From SPJN01 sp965229935 (GTDB lineage: Bacteria > Pseudomonadota > Alphaproteobacteria > SPJN01): DNA of 64,000 nt. Positions within the stretch are counted from its first letter, which is position 1. Each line of letters opens with the position of its first letter. The notes beneath the pieces are model-generated. The model was not told where the DNA came from, searched no databases, and worked only from the letters and a program-made list of their open reading frames with translations. The translations under genes and the position numbers were made by a program. Of the stretch, positions 1 to 6,604 are shown piece after piece. The stretch spans positions 434,001 to 498,000 of the forward strand of contig CBDDKB010000002.1 in the NCBI GenBank assembly GCA_965229935.1. The letters run 5' to 3'.

Positions 1-123
1 GCTGCGATTGCGGAGGCGATTGGCCTGACGCCCGTCTTGAATTTGGCGGTTACCGCCGGGCCGGGCGTTGCGTCTGCGATGGTCATCGGCCTTGCCCGCG
101 CTGCTGTCGGCATGCTGCGTTAG
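1..123 (+). CDS. 3' end of an unidentified protein
   Basis: The first 41 codons of the window form an open frame ending in tag at 121-123. The last 40 residues are small and hydrophobic, rich in Ala, Gly and Val, and end in Gly-Met-Leu-Arg. That composition would fit a closing helix or a nucleotide-binding fold. The start and most of the protein lie outside the window, so I cannot assign a family. Codon use resembles the neighbouring genes, so this is probably a genuine coding end. Confidence 0.5.
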   Translation, partial: AAIAEAIGLTPVLNLAVTAGPGVASAMVIGLARAAVGMLR

Positions 124-131
124 TCTATCAG

Positions 132-227
132 CGTCATCCCGGAATAGCGGCGCTATATCCGGGATCCATTGTAGCGGTTGATCGTCACTATGGGCCCCGG
201 ATAGCGCTTCGCACTTCCGGGGTGACG
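132..227 (+). repeat. Repeat A copy (REP-like double palindrome)
   Basis: Two hairpins in tandem: cccgga/tccggg arms around 139-163, then ccccgga/tccgggg arms around 195-223. They are joined by the linker atccattgtagcggttgatc. The same linker occurs at 34.66 kb and, on the other strand, at 19.55 kb. Typical intergenic REP-like sequence of alphaproteobacteria. Confidence 0.85.
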
Positions 228-271
228 AGATTGCTGATTGTTAAAGGTCACAATCAACCGCCCCTCCACAG

Positions 272-357
272 CGTCACCCCGGACTTGATCCGGGGTCTTC
301 GGGTAGGCCTTGGTGTTGCTTATCAAAACAAGCACGTCACGAGGATACCAAAGATGC
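272..357 (+). repeat. Repeat A copy, second subtype, truncated
   Basis: Begins with the palindrome caccccggacttgatccggg and continues with a tail containing acaagcacgtcac and accaaagatgcc. The same tail follows the palindrome in the two nearly identical copies at 50225-50330 and 59985-60090. This copy lacks the final ggatcaagtccggcatgacg palindrome. Confidence 0.75.
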
Positions 358-392
358 CGAAGCCGCCAACTGATCTGGCGTGAGCGATATTA

Positions 393-465
393 TTGAGAAT
401 CGTTCGCAAAAACTATTGACACGCGACTCGCTTTCCCTCATATTGCTTTTGCAAATCATTCGCAA
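393..465 (+). promoter_or_regulatory. Sigma-70 promoter flanked by two Fur-box-like operators
   Basis: A ttgaca -35 box (416-421) and a catatt -10 box (439-444) are exactly 17 bp apart. Two near-palindromes of the 7-1-7 Fur type flank them: tgagaat-c-gttcgca at 394-408, just upstream of the -35, and tgcaaat-c-attcgca at 450-464, over the expected transcription start. This is the classic layout of a promoter shut by Fur under iron sufficiency. The call as Fur rather than a related regulator is inference. Confidence 0.7.
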
Positions 466-526
466 TTAAGGGCGAGGGCGCCACGACACTGCGGATGATG
501 GTGATTGGTTTTGGGGAGAGAAAGCC

Positions 527-712
527 ATGACTGTCAGAACTGCACGAGGCCGGGTCGTCACCGGCATCAGGCCGCAAACACCACCGTCTGAGGTGGCGAG
601 CCACTTCCGATTTGGCATGTATTGCAGCGCGGGTGAGGCTGATTGCGATCTGCTTGAACTTCATGGCACACCCTTTCTGAACCTGATCCGTAATTGGGGC
701 CAGCATGGCTGA
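527..712 (+). CDS. Small orphan protein (61 aa) behind an iron-box promoter
   Basis: I do not recognise this protein. The ATG has a strong Shine-Dalgarno sequence (ggggagag, six bases upstream). It is the first start downstream of the promoter with two Fur-like boxes, so it is likely transcribed in low iron. The product is 61 residues with no signal peptide or membrane segment. Two cysteines (about residues 33 and 40) are its only obvious metal-ligand candidates. It does not resemble HemP or bacterioferritin-associated ferredoxin. The transcript could instead act as a regulatory RNA with an incidental ORF. The opposite-strand frame here looks non-coding. Confidence 0.4.
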   Translation: MTVRTARGRVVTGIRPQTPPSEVASHFRFGMYCSAGEADCDLLELHGTPFLNLIRNWGQHG

Positions 713-1086
713 GCCCACAAATTAGTCAAAAACGGCACTACTGCCGCTTGTCTGTCGTCCAACGGGCAAGTGGTTCTGCGGCCCTGTCTGACCCATCCGT
801 CCCTCTTTCGTCCCGGTCAGGCAGGGCTGCTATCTTTTGTCCTGCCCGCAAAATTCAGATGTTGACGCCGCGTCTTCTGCGGCGCGAGGGGGGCAACAGG
901 GTCTGTTCCGGCTATTCGAGGCGAAATTCCACATATATATGCCCTTAATCGCTTGTCAGGCGGGGTCCCCTTGGCTATTTTCTGCGCCAATCATTGATCT
1001 GACGAAAAGTCATGAAGACAAGTCCACCACCTGTGGTGGGCCGTAACTGGATGGGGGCCGGGCGGTTCTAGCGCCGCCCCAAGCCG
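713..1086 (+). other. Intergenic region with two leader hairpins
   Basis: No protein-coding frame here has a ribosome site or a recognisable product. Two clear hairpins lie near the downstream gene: ccaccac/gtggtgg with a 2-base loop (1024-1039) and gggcgg/ccgccc with an 8-base loop (1060-1079). The second ends 20 bases before the start of the next gene and has no T-run, so it is more likely a leader structure than a terminator. Confidence 0.5.
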
Positions 1087-1098
1087 ATGGAGAAAATA

Positions 1099-2292
1099 AT
1101 GGACACAAGTTTCAGCCCAGAAGAATTGGCGTTCCGTGACGAAGTTCGCGCCTTTATCGCCGAAAACTATCCCGAAGATATCAAAGCCAAGATGGAAGCG
1201 GGTGTTGAGCTCAACAAAGAAGAAACCCTGCGTTGGCACAATATCCTTGCCAAAAAAGGCTGGGTTGCGCCCGGCTGGCCCGAAGAATGGGGCGGCACCA
1301 ATTGGACACCCGGTCAGAAGTTCCTGTTCGATCAGGCCTGTGCCGAGGCTGGCACCCCCGGCGTTCTGCCGTTCGGTATCTCAATGGTTGCGCCCGTGAT
1401 CTACACGTTCGGTACCGAAGAACAAAAGCAGCAGCATTTGCCGCCGATCTATAATGGCGATCTGTGGTGGTGTCAGGGCTATTCTGAGCCGGGCTCAGGT
1501 TCTGACCTTGCGTCTTTGAAGACCAAGGCTGTGCGTGATGGTGACGAGTATATCGTCAATGGTTCCAAAACTTGGACCACGCTTGCACAGCATGCTGACT
1601 GGATCTTCTGCCTTGTGAAAACAGACACAGAAGTGAAGGCACAGGAAGGTATCTCATTCCTGCTGATCGACATGAAAACGCCGGGCATCACCGTGCGCCC
1701 GATCATCACCATGGATGGCGGTCATGAGGTGAACGAAGTCTTCCTTGAAGATGTTCGCGTTCCGGTTGCCAATCGCATCGGTGAAGAAAACAAAGGCTGG
1801 ACCTATGCCAAATTCCTGCTGACCCATGAACGTACCGGTATTGCCGGTGTGGCTCGTTCCAAAAAGGGTCTGGCGCGTTTGAAAGAAATCGCCAAGGCAG
1901 AATATATTGATGGCCGTCCGCTGTTTGAAGATCAGGACTTTGCCCGCAAGATTGCGGAACTGGAAATTGATCTGACCGCGCTTGAATATACTGATCTGCG
2001 CGTGCTTGCCGAACTGCGTAAGGGCAATCACCCCGGTCCTGAAAGTTCTATCCTGAAGATTAAAGGGACGGAAATTCAGCAGCGCCTGACAGAGCTGACG
2101 CTTGAAGCGGTTGGCACCTATGCGGCGCCGTTCTATCGCGGTCTGGATGATCGTTGGAATGAATTCCCCGTTGGTCCCGATTATGCTGTCGGGTCTGCGC
2201 CGAAATATTTCAATATGCGCAAAACCTCCATCTATGGCGGTTCAAACGAAATTCAACGCAATATCATCGCCAAGGCCGTTCTGGGCCTTTAA
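1099..2292 (+). CDS. Acyl-CoA dehydrogenase, PimC-like large subunit
   Basis: Flavin-dependent alpha,beta-oxidation of an acyl-CoA, passing electrons to ETF. It is 397 residues from the chosen start. The in-frame ATG at 1087 is rejected because ggag (1089-1092) lies six bases before the ATG at 1099. The FAD/substrate segment has GYSEPGSGSDLASL (about 127-140). The usual C-terminal catalytic Glu (YEG) is replaced by YGG, and a Glu in HERTGIAG (about residue 244) sits where isovaleryl-CoA dehydrogenase has its base. The next gene encodes a PimD-like partner, so the two probably form a heteromeric enzyme like the pimeloyl-CoA dehydrogenase of Rhodopseudomonas. Substrate is not settled by sequence. 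Confidence 0.88.
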   Translation: MDTSFSPEELAFRDEVRAFIAENYPEDIKAKMEAGVELNKEETLRWHNILAKKGWVAPGWPEEWGGTNWTPGQKFLFDQACAEAGTPGVLPFGISMVAPVIYTFGTEEQKQQHLPPIYNGDLWWCQGYSEPGSGSDLASLKTKAVRDGDEYIVNGSKTWTTLAQHADWIFCLVKTDTEVKAQEGISFLLIDMKTPGITVRPIITMDGGHEVNEVFLEDVRVPVANRIGEENKGWTYAKFLLTHERTGIAGVARSKKGLARLKEIAKAEYIDGRPLFEDQDFARKIAELEIDLTALEYTDLRVLAELRKGNHPGPESSILKIKGTEIQQRLTELTLEAVGTYAAPFYRGLDDRWNEFPVGPDYAVGSAPKYFNMRKTSIYGGSNEIQRNIIAKAVLGL

Positions 2293-2363
2293 GCGCAACA
2301 ACATTCTCTATCTGGCGCGCATCGGTTTAAGGTGCGCGCCGCAACCCATTAAAGGACAGTCTG

Positions 2364-3497
2364 ATGGACTTTTCATTTACAGAAGAACAAACATTGCTGC
2401 GCAACACGGTTGAGCGTTTCGTGCTTGATAATTACGAGTTTGAAACCCGCCGCAAAATGACCGCCACAGAAGAAGGTCGGGATGCAGCGAACTGGGCACA
2501 GCTTGCTGAGCTGGGTGTGCTTGCTGCGCCCTTCTCAGAAGATCATGGCGGCTTGGGCTATGGCCCGACGGAAACCATGGTTGTCATGGAAGAATTGGGC
2601 AAGGGTCTGGTGGTTGATCCTTACTTCCCGTCAATCGTTTTGGGCGGTGGCTTGCTGCGCAATGCAGGCGGCGCGATCGCAGAAGAAGTGATCCCGCAGG
2701 TTGCTATGGGCGAAGACATTCTTGCCTTTGCCTACGCAGAACCCAAGGGTCGCTTTAACCTTGCAGACCTTGAAACCACTGCAAAAGCAGATGGCGGCGA
2801 TTATGTCATTAATGGTCATAAGGCTGTTGTGATCGGCGCGCCTTTTGCGACCAAACTGTTGGTGTCTACCCGTACATCAGGCGGTGTGCGCGATGCAGGT
2901 GGTGTGACCGTGTTCTTGGTCGATGCCAAGGCAGATGGCGTTTCCATCCGCTCCTACCCGACAGTTGACGGTCTGCGTGCCGGTGAAGTCTATTTCGAAA
3001 ATGTCAAAGTGCCCGCAAGCAATATTGTTGGTGAGCTTGATAATGGCCTGCCTTTGATTGAGCAGGTTGCGGACGAAGCCATCGCTGCGCTTTGTGCCGA
3101 AGCAATCGGTGCCATGAAGGTGCTGACAGATGCGACCGTGGAATATTCCAAGACCCGCGTTCAGTTCGGTCAGCCTATCGGCAAGTTCCAGGTGCTGCAG
3201 CACCGCATGGCCGACATGTTCATGGCGCATGAACAGTCCACCTCAATGACCTATATGGTCACCATGAAGCTGGGTGAAGATGCCAAGACACGCGGCATGG
3301 CTGCATCCGCTGCGAAAGTGCAAATCGGCAAAGCAGGTCGCGAAGTTGGCCAGTCAGCCGTTCAAATTCACGGCGGCATGGGCATGACGGACGAATTGAA
3401 TGTCGGTCACTACTTCAAGCGTTTGACCATGATCGACGCCCAGTTCGGTAATGTCGATTATCATCTGAAGCGTTACGCGACTTTGTCAAAATCATAA
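2364..3497 (+). CDS. Acyl-CoA dehydrogenase, PimD-like small subunit
   Basis: 377 residues, same fold as the preceding protein and 71 bp downstream of it, with aaagga before the ATG. It keeps the N-terminal helical and C-terminal four-helix domains, including HGGMGMTDELNVGHY. Both catalytic Glu positions are missing: there is no YEG at the C-terminus and no Glu in the helix that follows GLPLIEQVADE. In PimC/PimD-type pairs and mycobacterial heterotetrameric FadE pairs, one subunit carries the catalytic residue and the other completes the FAD site. The sequence fits that division of labour, with this as the non-catalytic half. Confidence 0.85.
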   Translation: MDFSFTEEQTLLRNTVERFVLDNYEFETRRKMTATEEGRDAANWAQLAELGVLAAPFSEDHGGLGYGPTETMVVMEELGKGLVVDPYFPSIVLGGGLLRNAGGAIAEEVIPQVAMGEDILAFAYAEPKGRFNLADLETTAKADGGDYVINGHKAVVIGAPFATKLLVSTRTSGGVRDAGGVTVFLVDAKADGVSIRSYPTVDGLRAGEVYFENVKVPASNIVGELDNGLPLIEQVADEAIAALCAEAIGAMKVLTDATVEYSKTRVQFGQPIGKFQVLQHRMADMFMAHEQSTSMTYMVTMKLGEDAKTRGMAASAAKVQIGKAGREVGQSAVQIHGGMGMTDELNVGHYFKRLTMIDAQFGNVDYHLKRYATLSKS

Positions 3498-3525
3498 GAT
3501 TTTTTGACACTACTGGATTACGGTG

Positions 3526-3560
3526 CCCGGTCTTGTATAAAGGCCGGGTACTTTCTTTTT
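3526..3560 (+). terminator. Intrinsic terminator after the PimC/PimD-like pair
   Basis: A 7-bp stem (cccggtc 3526-3532 with ggccggg 3542-3548, one G-T pair) with a 9-base loop, followed by tactttcttttt. It lies 28 bp past the dehydrogenase stop and 12 bases before the crotonase start, so it may act as a leaky terminator or attenuator between the two units. Confidence 0.65.
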
Positions 3561-3572
3561 GGGAACCTCATC

Positions 3573-4373
3573 ATGTCAGAAGAGATTATTTACGACCAAA
3601 CAGGTCATGTCGTTACCTTGACGCTGAACCGCCCCGATACGCGCAACCCGTTGGGTGCGCCTGACAGTGTTGCAGCCTTTGTCGATGCCGCTGCGCGGAT
3701 CAATGCCGACCGTTCGGTGCGCGCCGTTGTTCTGACAGGCGCGGGCAAGGCCTTTTCCGCAGGTGGCGACGTCAAAGCCATGCGCGACAAGGATGGCATG
3801 TTCGCAGGCGGTTCTGCTGCCTTGCGCGAAAGCTATCGGCAGACCATTCACAAAATGGTCCGCGCGGTCTGGTCAATCGAAGTGCCTGTGGTTGCGGCGG
3901 TCAACGGCCCGGCAATCGGCGCTGGCTGTGATCTTGCCTGTCTTGCCGACACACGCATCGCGTCGGACACGGCAAAGTTTGGCGTGACGTTCCTAAAGCT
4001 TGGTCTGATCCCCGGCGATGGCGGGGCATGGTTATTGCCGCGTATTATCGGCATGGCGCGGGCTTCTGAACTGTTTTACACGGGCGATGTGATTGGCGCG
4101 GATGAGGCAAAGCAGATCGGCCTTGTCAGCCGCGTTGTGCCCCATGATGATTTGATGAGTGAAGCCATCGCAACAGCAGAAAAAATGGCGGTGCAAGCGC
4201 CTGATGTATTGCGCATGACCAAGCGTCTGTTGCGCGCGGGCATGGTCTCAGACTTTGATACGGTGATGGAAATGTCCGCGTCCTATCAGGCTGTTGCGCA
4301 TCTGACCGACGATCATGCGGAGGCAGTCAACGCCTTCTTCGACAAGCGTGATCCGCAATTTCAAGGAAAGTAA
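3573..4373 (+). CDS. Enoyl-CoA hydratase/isomerase family protein (crotonase fold)
   Basis: 266 residues from ATG 3573. A longer frame reading back to 3504 would run through the terminator hairpin and is rejected. The oxyanion-hole segments are intact (AFSAGGDVKAM, about 60-70, and GPAIGAGCDLA, about 110-120). Of the two classical hydratase glutamates, the first is replaced by Asp (GCDLA) and the second by a non-acidic residue (FLKLGLIPGDGG). A plain enoyl-CoA hydration is therefore uncertain, and isomerase, hydrolase or another crotonase activity is possible. Its place after the acyl-CoA dehydrogenases ties it to acyl-CoA breakdown. Confidence 0.85.
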   Translation: MSEEIIYDQTGHVVTLTLNRPDTRNPLGAPDSVAAFVDAAARINADRSVRAVVLTGAGKAFSAGGDVKAMRDKDGMFAGGSAALRESYRQTIHKMVRAVWSIEVPVVAAVNGPAIGAGCDLACLADTRIASDTAKFGVTFLKLGLIPGDGGAWLLPRIIGMARASELFYTGDVIGADEAKQIGLVSRVVPHDDLMSEAIATAEKMAVQAPDVLRMTKRLLRAGMVSDFDTVMEMSASYQAVAHLTDDHAEAVNAFFDKRDPQFQGK

Positions 4374-5312
4374 TTACGCCGAACAGGCCCCGCCACCCAA
4401 CACGCAGAACTTGGCGCAGTGCGGGTGGTTAAGCGCAATGGGGCCGCTGGCATCTTTTAAGGTGCGGCCCATATTGAATTGCGGGTCATAGGGCAACAAG
4501 GTACAGGCGATGACGCTGGGGGCGCTGTCCCCCTTATGCTTTACGATCATGCGCGACGTGGCGCACATCATGTCGTTTGGATCGACATGCAATATGCCCC
4601 AGCAGGCGGTCGTGATCTCGGGCACTTCGGCCTCGACATCCATTTCAGGGAACAGCATCAACTGTTTTGGGTCCTGTGCATCAACCGGAATGTTGCAGGC
4701 GGCAAAAAAGGCGGCAAAGCCGTCGCGCATTTCCTGTTCATCATCGTTCCAGCGCAGGCGTCCCGCAATGTCGATGGTAAACTTGTTGGCGGCCAACCAT
4801 TTCATGCCCAGCATCATCGGGTCCCACGACCGGGGGCCGCGCTCTTCCTCGTGCAGGGCCTTGTCATAATGATCAATTGAAACCCGCATGGTGATCTTGC
4901 CCGGATAGCGATTATGAAGATCAAGCAGCGGTGCTGACAATTTCATCATGGGCCGCATGGCGTTTGTCAGCATCAAAAGGCGAAAGCCGCGTTTCAGGCT
5001 TTCTTCCATGATCGGAATTATGTCCGGGTTCATAAAGGGTTCGCCCCCGGTGATGCCAATCTCCTCGGTCGGTAGATTGTCGGCAGCGATTTCATCAAGA
5101 TAGCTGACCGCCTCGTCAAGGCTAAGATAGCTGAGCGCATCATTGGTCGGCGTGCTTTCGATATAGCAATGCTCGCACGCCAAGTTGCACAGGGTGCCTG
5201 TGTTGAACCAAAGGGTTTTCAGGGCTGATTGAGCGACCTCGGCGCGGGTTTCACCCTTGGCTGTCAGGTGCGGGTCCGTAAAGCGGGGCGGGAATGTTGG
5301 CTCTGTCGTCAT
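4374..5312 (-). CDS. Radical SAM protein with SPASM-like C-terminus
   Basis: The N-terminal half carries the [4Fe-4S] motif CNLACEHC (CX3CX2C) and the SAM-binding ITGGEPF. The C-terminal third has cysteines (TACWGI, MMCATS, IACTLL, HCAKFCVLGGGACSA) like the auxiliary-cluster SPASM/Twitch domains of enzymes that modify peptides or small molecules. No small precursor peptide is visible next to it. Start is uncertain: ATG 5312 is preferred because it leaves a divergent promoter space to the next gene, but neither it nor the upstream ATG at 5384 has a good ribosome site. The last codon is followed at once by the convergent crotonase stop. Substrate unknown. Confidence 0.8.
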   Translation of the reverse strand: MTTEPTFPPRFTDPHLTAKGETRAEVAQSALKTLWFNTGTLCNLACEHCYIESTPTNDALSYLSLDEAVSYLDEIAADNLPTEEIGITGGEPFMNPDIIPIMEESLKRGFRLLMLTNAMRPMMKLSAPLLDLHNRYPGKITMRVSIDHYDKALHEEERGPRSWDPMMLGMKWLAANKFTIDIAGRLRWNDDEQEMRDGFAAFFAACNIPVDAQDPKQLMLFPEMDVEAEVPEITTACWGILHVDPNDMMCATSRMIVKHKGDSAPSVIACTLLPYDPQFNMGRTLKDASGPIALNHPHCAKFCVLGGGACSA

Positions 5313-5432
5313 GGGGGGAAGATAGTCTGTGCGAGGCCCTTGCGCAAACAGCTTTGGTTCACAAGTTGGTGATTGCTTTCGCATGTCTATCCGCTATGGT
5401 TGCGCGTTACTATTCAACGAAAGGAAATGATT

Positions 5433-5717
5433 ATGGCAATCGGTCTTGTTGTGACTTTGCCCATTCAGGAAGGCAAAGGCGAAGAATTCGAAGGCGTGTT
5501 CAAGGCATTGCGCGACCAAGTGCTGGCCAATGAAGATGGCTGCGAGATGTATGACCTTTATAAGCAGGATGATACCACCTACATCATCATGGAACGTTAT
5601 AAGGATCAGGACGCCTTGAACGCCCACGGCGCAACTGAGTATTTCAAGGCGGCCCAACCTGCAATGGGTGCCTGCATCGGCGGGGCACCGGACATGAAAG
5701 TCCTGCAAAGCGTTTAA
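5433..5717 (+). CDS. ABM-domain protein (putative quinol monooxygenase)
   Basis: 94-residue ferredoxin-like alpha+beta barrel protein of the antibiotic-biosynthesis-monooxygenase family. These act as small dimeric, cofactor-free monooxygenases or polyketide/quinone-modifying enzymes. Family signs are GKGEEFEGVFKALRDQV, EDGCEMYDLYKQ, and YIIMERYKDQDALNAH followed by EYF. Start ATG 5433 is chosen because aagga lies seven bases upstream; the ATG at 5427 is too close. It is divergent from the radical SAM gene and has its own terminator, so it is probably a single-gene transcript. Confidence 0.8.
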   Translation: MAIGLVVTLPIQEGKGEEFEGVFKALRDQVLANEDGCEMYDLYKQDDTTYIIMERYKDQDALNAHGATEYFKAAQPAMGACIGGAPDMKVLQSV

Positions 5718-5741
5718 GTGAAGCTGCTACTAACCGAAATC

Positions 5742-5777
5742 AAAACCCCGCTGCGGCTGCGGCGGGGTTTTCTTTTT
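5742..5777 (+). terminator. Strong intrinsic terminator
   Basis: A 10-bp perfect stem (aaaaccccgc 5742-5751 with gcggggtttt 5762-5771) followed by cttttt. It ends the ABM-protein transcript. A repeat C element begins directly in its T-tract. Confidence 0.9.
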
Positions 5778-5832
5778 CTCAAACGCGGTTTCGCCCCTGT
5801 ATGGTTATAAAAGCCTGACTACGCGTTTGAGA
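5777..5832 (+). repeat. Repeat C, copy 1
   Basis: A 56-bp element closed by a perfect 11-bp inverted repeat (tctcaaacgcg 5777-5787, cgcgtttgaga 5822-5832). The 34-base core runs from gtttcgcccctg to aagcctgacta. Copy 2 at 11.6 kb has the same core with two mismatches but a different, still perfectly paired, stem. Confidence 0.85.
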
Positions 5833-5837
5833 TAATA

Positions 5838-6299
5838 TTAATGACACGCTTTGCCAAGTGCCTTTAGGCGCCAGTAATTATAGGGCAGGGGCGTGATAAA
5901 GCCCGCCAGCAGCATGAACGGGATGACCCACCAGACAAGTTGTGCGCCACCTACAAGCCAGAAGTCTACAAGGTTCATGGCGACTTCCATGCTGATCATT
6001 GAAATCAGCGACATGCCGATGGCAGTTTTAAAGGCCAGCTTCAATTCCATCTGCCGCGACATGATATAGGTTTCAAGCGCGATACTGGTCAGGATGCCAT
6101 TCACAATGGCAAGCGCCATAACAAGCATTAACGGCGCATCGGGGGCAAACTGGCTGAACGCCCAAATGGTGCCCATATCACCTATAGAACAACCCAGCAG
6201 ACACCATGCCGTATTCTTGGCGGCGCGCGTCCACGAATGTTTGCAGCGCCATGAAATGGCCCATGGTGCGGTCGATGGCTGTGTGGTGAGCTCGGACAT
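5838..6299 (-). CDS. DUF4396-type small integral membrane protein
   Basis: 153 residues with four predicted membrane segments (about 34-54, 58-80, 92-114 and 118-140). It begins in a Trp/Cys-rich segment, WRCKHSWTRAAKNTAWCLLG, typical of DUF4396 proteins whose function is unknown. Start ATG 6299 is chosen because gaggaag lies just upstream; an ATG 30 bases earlier lacks a site. The His and Cys residues before the first helix (WRCKHSW) could bind metal, but this is only a suggestion. It stands alone and is flanked by repeats on both sides. Confidence 0.7.
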   Translation of the reverse strand: MSELTTQPSTAPWAISWRCKHSWTRAAKNTAWCLLGCSIGDMGTIWAFSQFAPDAPLMLVMALAIVNGILTSIALETYIMSRQMELKLAFKTAIGMSLISMISMEVAMNLVDFWLVGGAQLVWWVIPFMLLAGFITPLPYNYWRLKALGKACH

Positions 6300-6314
6300 A
6301 TCGGCTTCCTCAAT

Positions 6315-6415
6315 CGTCATTCCGGACAAGCACTTTTACAAGTGCGCGATCCGGAATCCAGAACGGCGGTTGATGCCTAGTTCAGACTGGATGCCGGATC
6401 AAGTCCGGCATGACG
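6315..6415 (+). repeat. Repeat A copy
   Basis: Palindrome gtcattccgga...gatccggaat followed by a linker with cggcggttgatg, then the second palindrome atgccggatcaagtccggca and tgacg. Same two-hairpin plan as the copies at 132 and 34638, but with a diverged linker. Confidence 0.75.
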
Positions 6416-6552
6416 TATCAGGTTGGTTTAACAGAAACAGGCTGCAGGATTTCTCCCACAGCCTGTCATGTTTTGTCAAAAGAACTTCATAGGCACTGTT
6501 CCGCCCTATCAGAAGTCCAAATTAACTGGCCGACTGAGGCCCGTTATTGTTT

Positions 6553-6600
6553 GGTCGCGCCGCTCGACGAAAAGTCTACAACTTTTCTGGCGGTCGCTCC
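6553..6600 (+). repeat. Repeat B, copy 1
   Basis: About 48 bp: left end ggtcgcgccgctcgacg, central hairpin gaaaagt-ctaca-actttt, right end gcggtcgctcc. It lies four bases past the stop of the adjacent minus-strand SDR gene. Confidence 0.8.
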
Positions 6601-6604
6601 TCAA

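Noticed and set aside
413..718. Minus-strand ORF of 101 codons opposite the iron-box promoter
   Set aside because: It runs antisense through a good promoter and operator pair, has no ribosome site and no recognisable sequence. The plus-strand start has a strong site.
694..1046. Two overlapping plus-strand ORFs between the small orphan gene and the PimC-like gene
   Set aside because: No ribosome sites, low-complexity Arg/Ser/Cys composition and mutual overlap; treated as non-coding.
3504..3541. Promoter ttgaca...tataaa before the crotonase
   Set aside because: The spacing is 26 bp, too long for sigma-70, and the tataaa is the loop of the terminator hairpin.
3504..3572. N-terminal extension of the crotonase
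   Set aside because: The extension would be encoded by a terminator hairpin and its T-tract; family start and alignment favour 3573.
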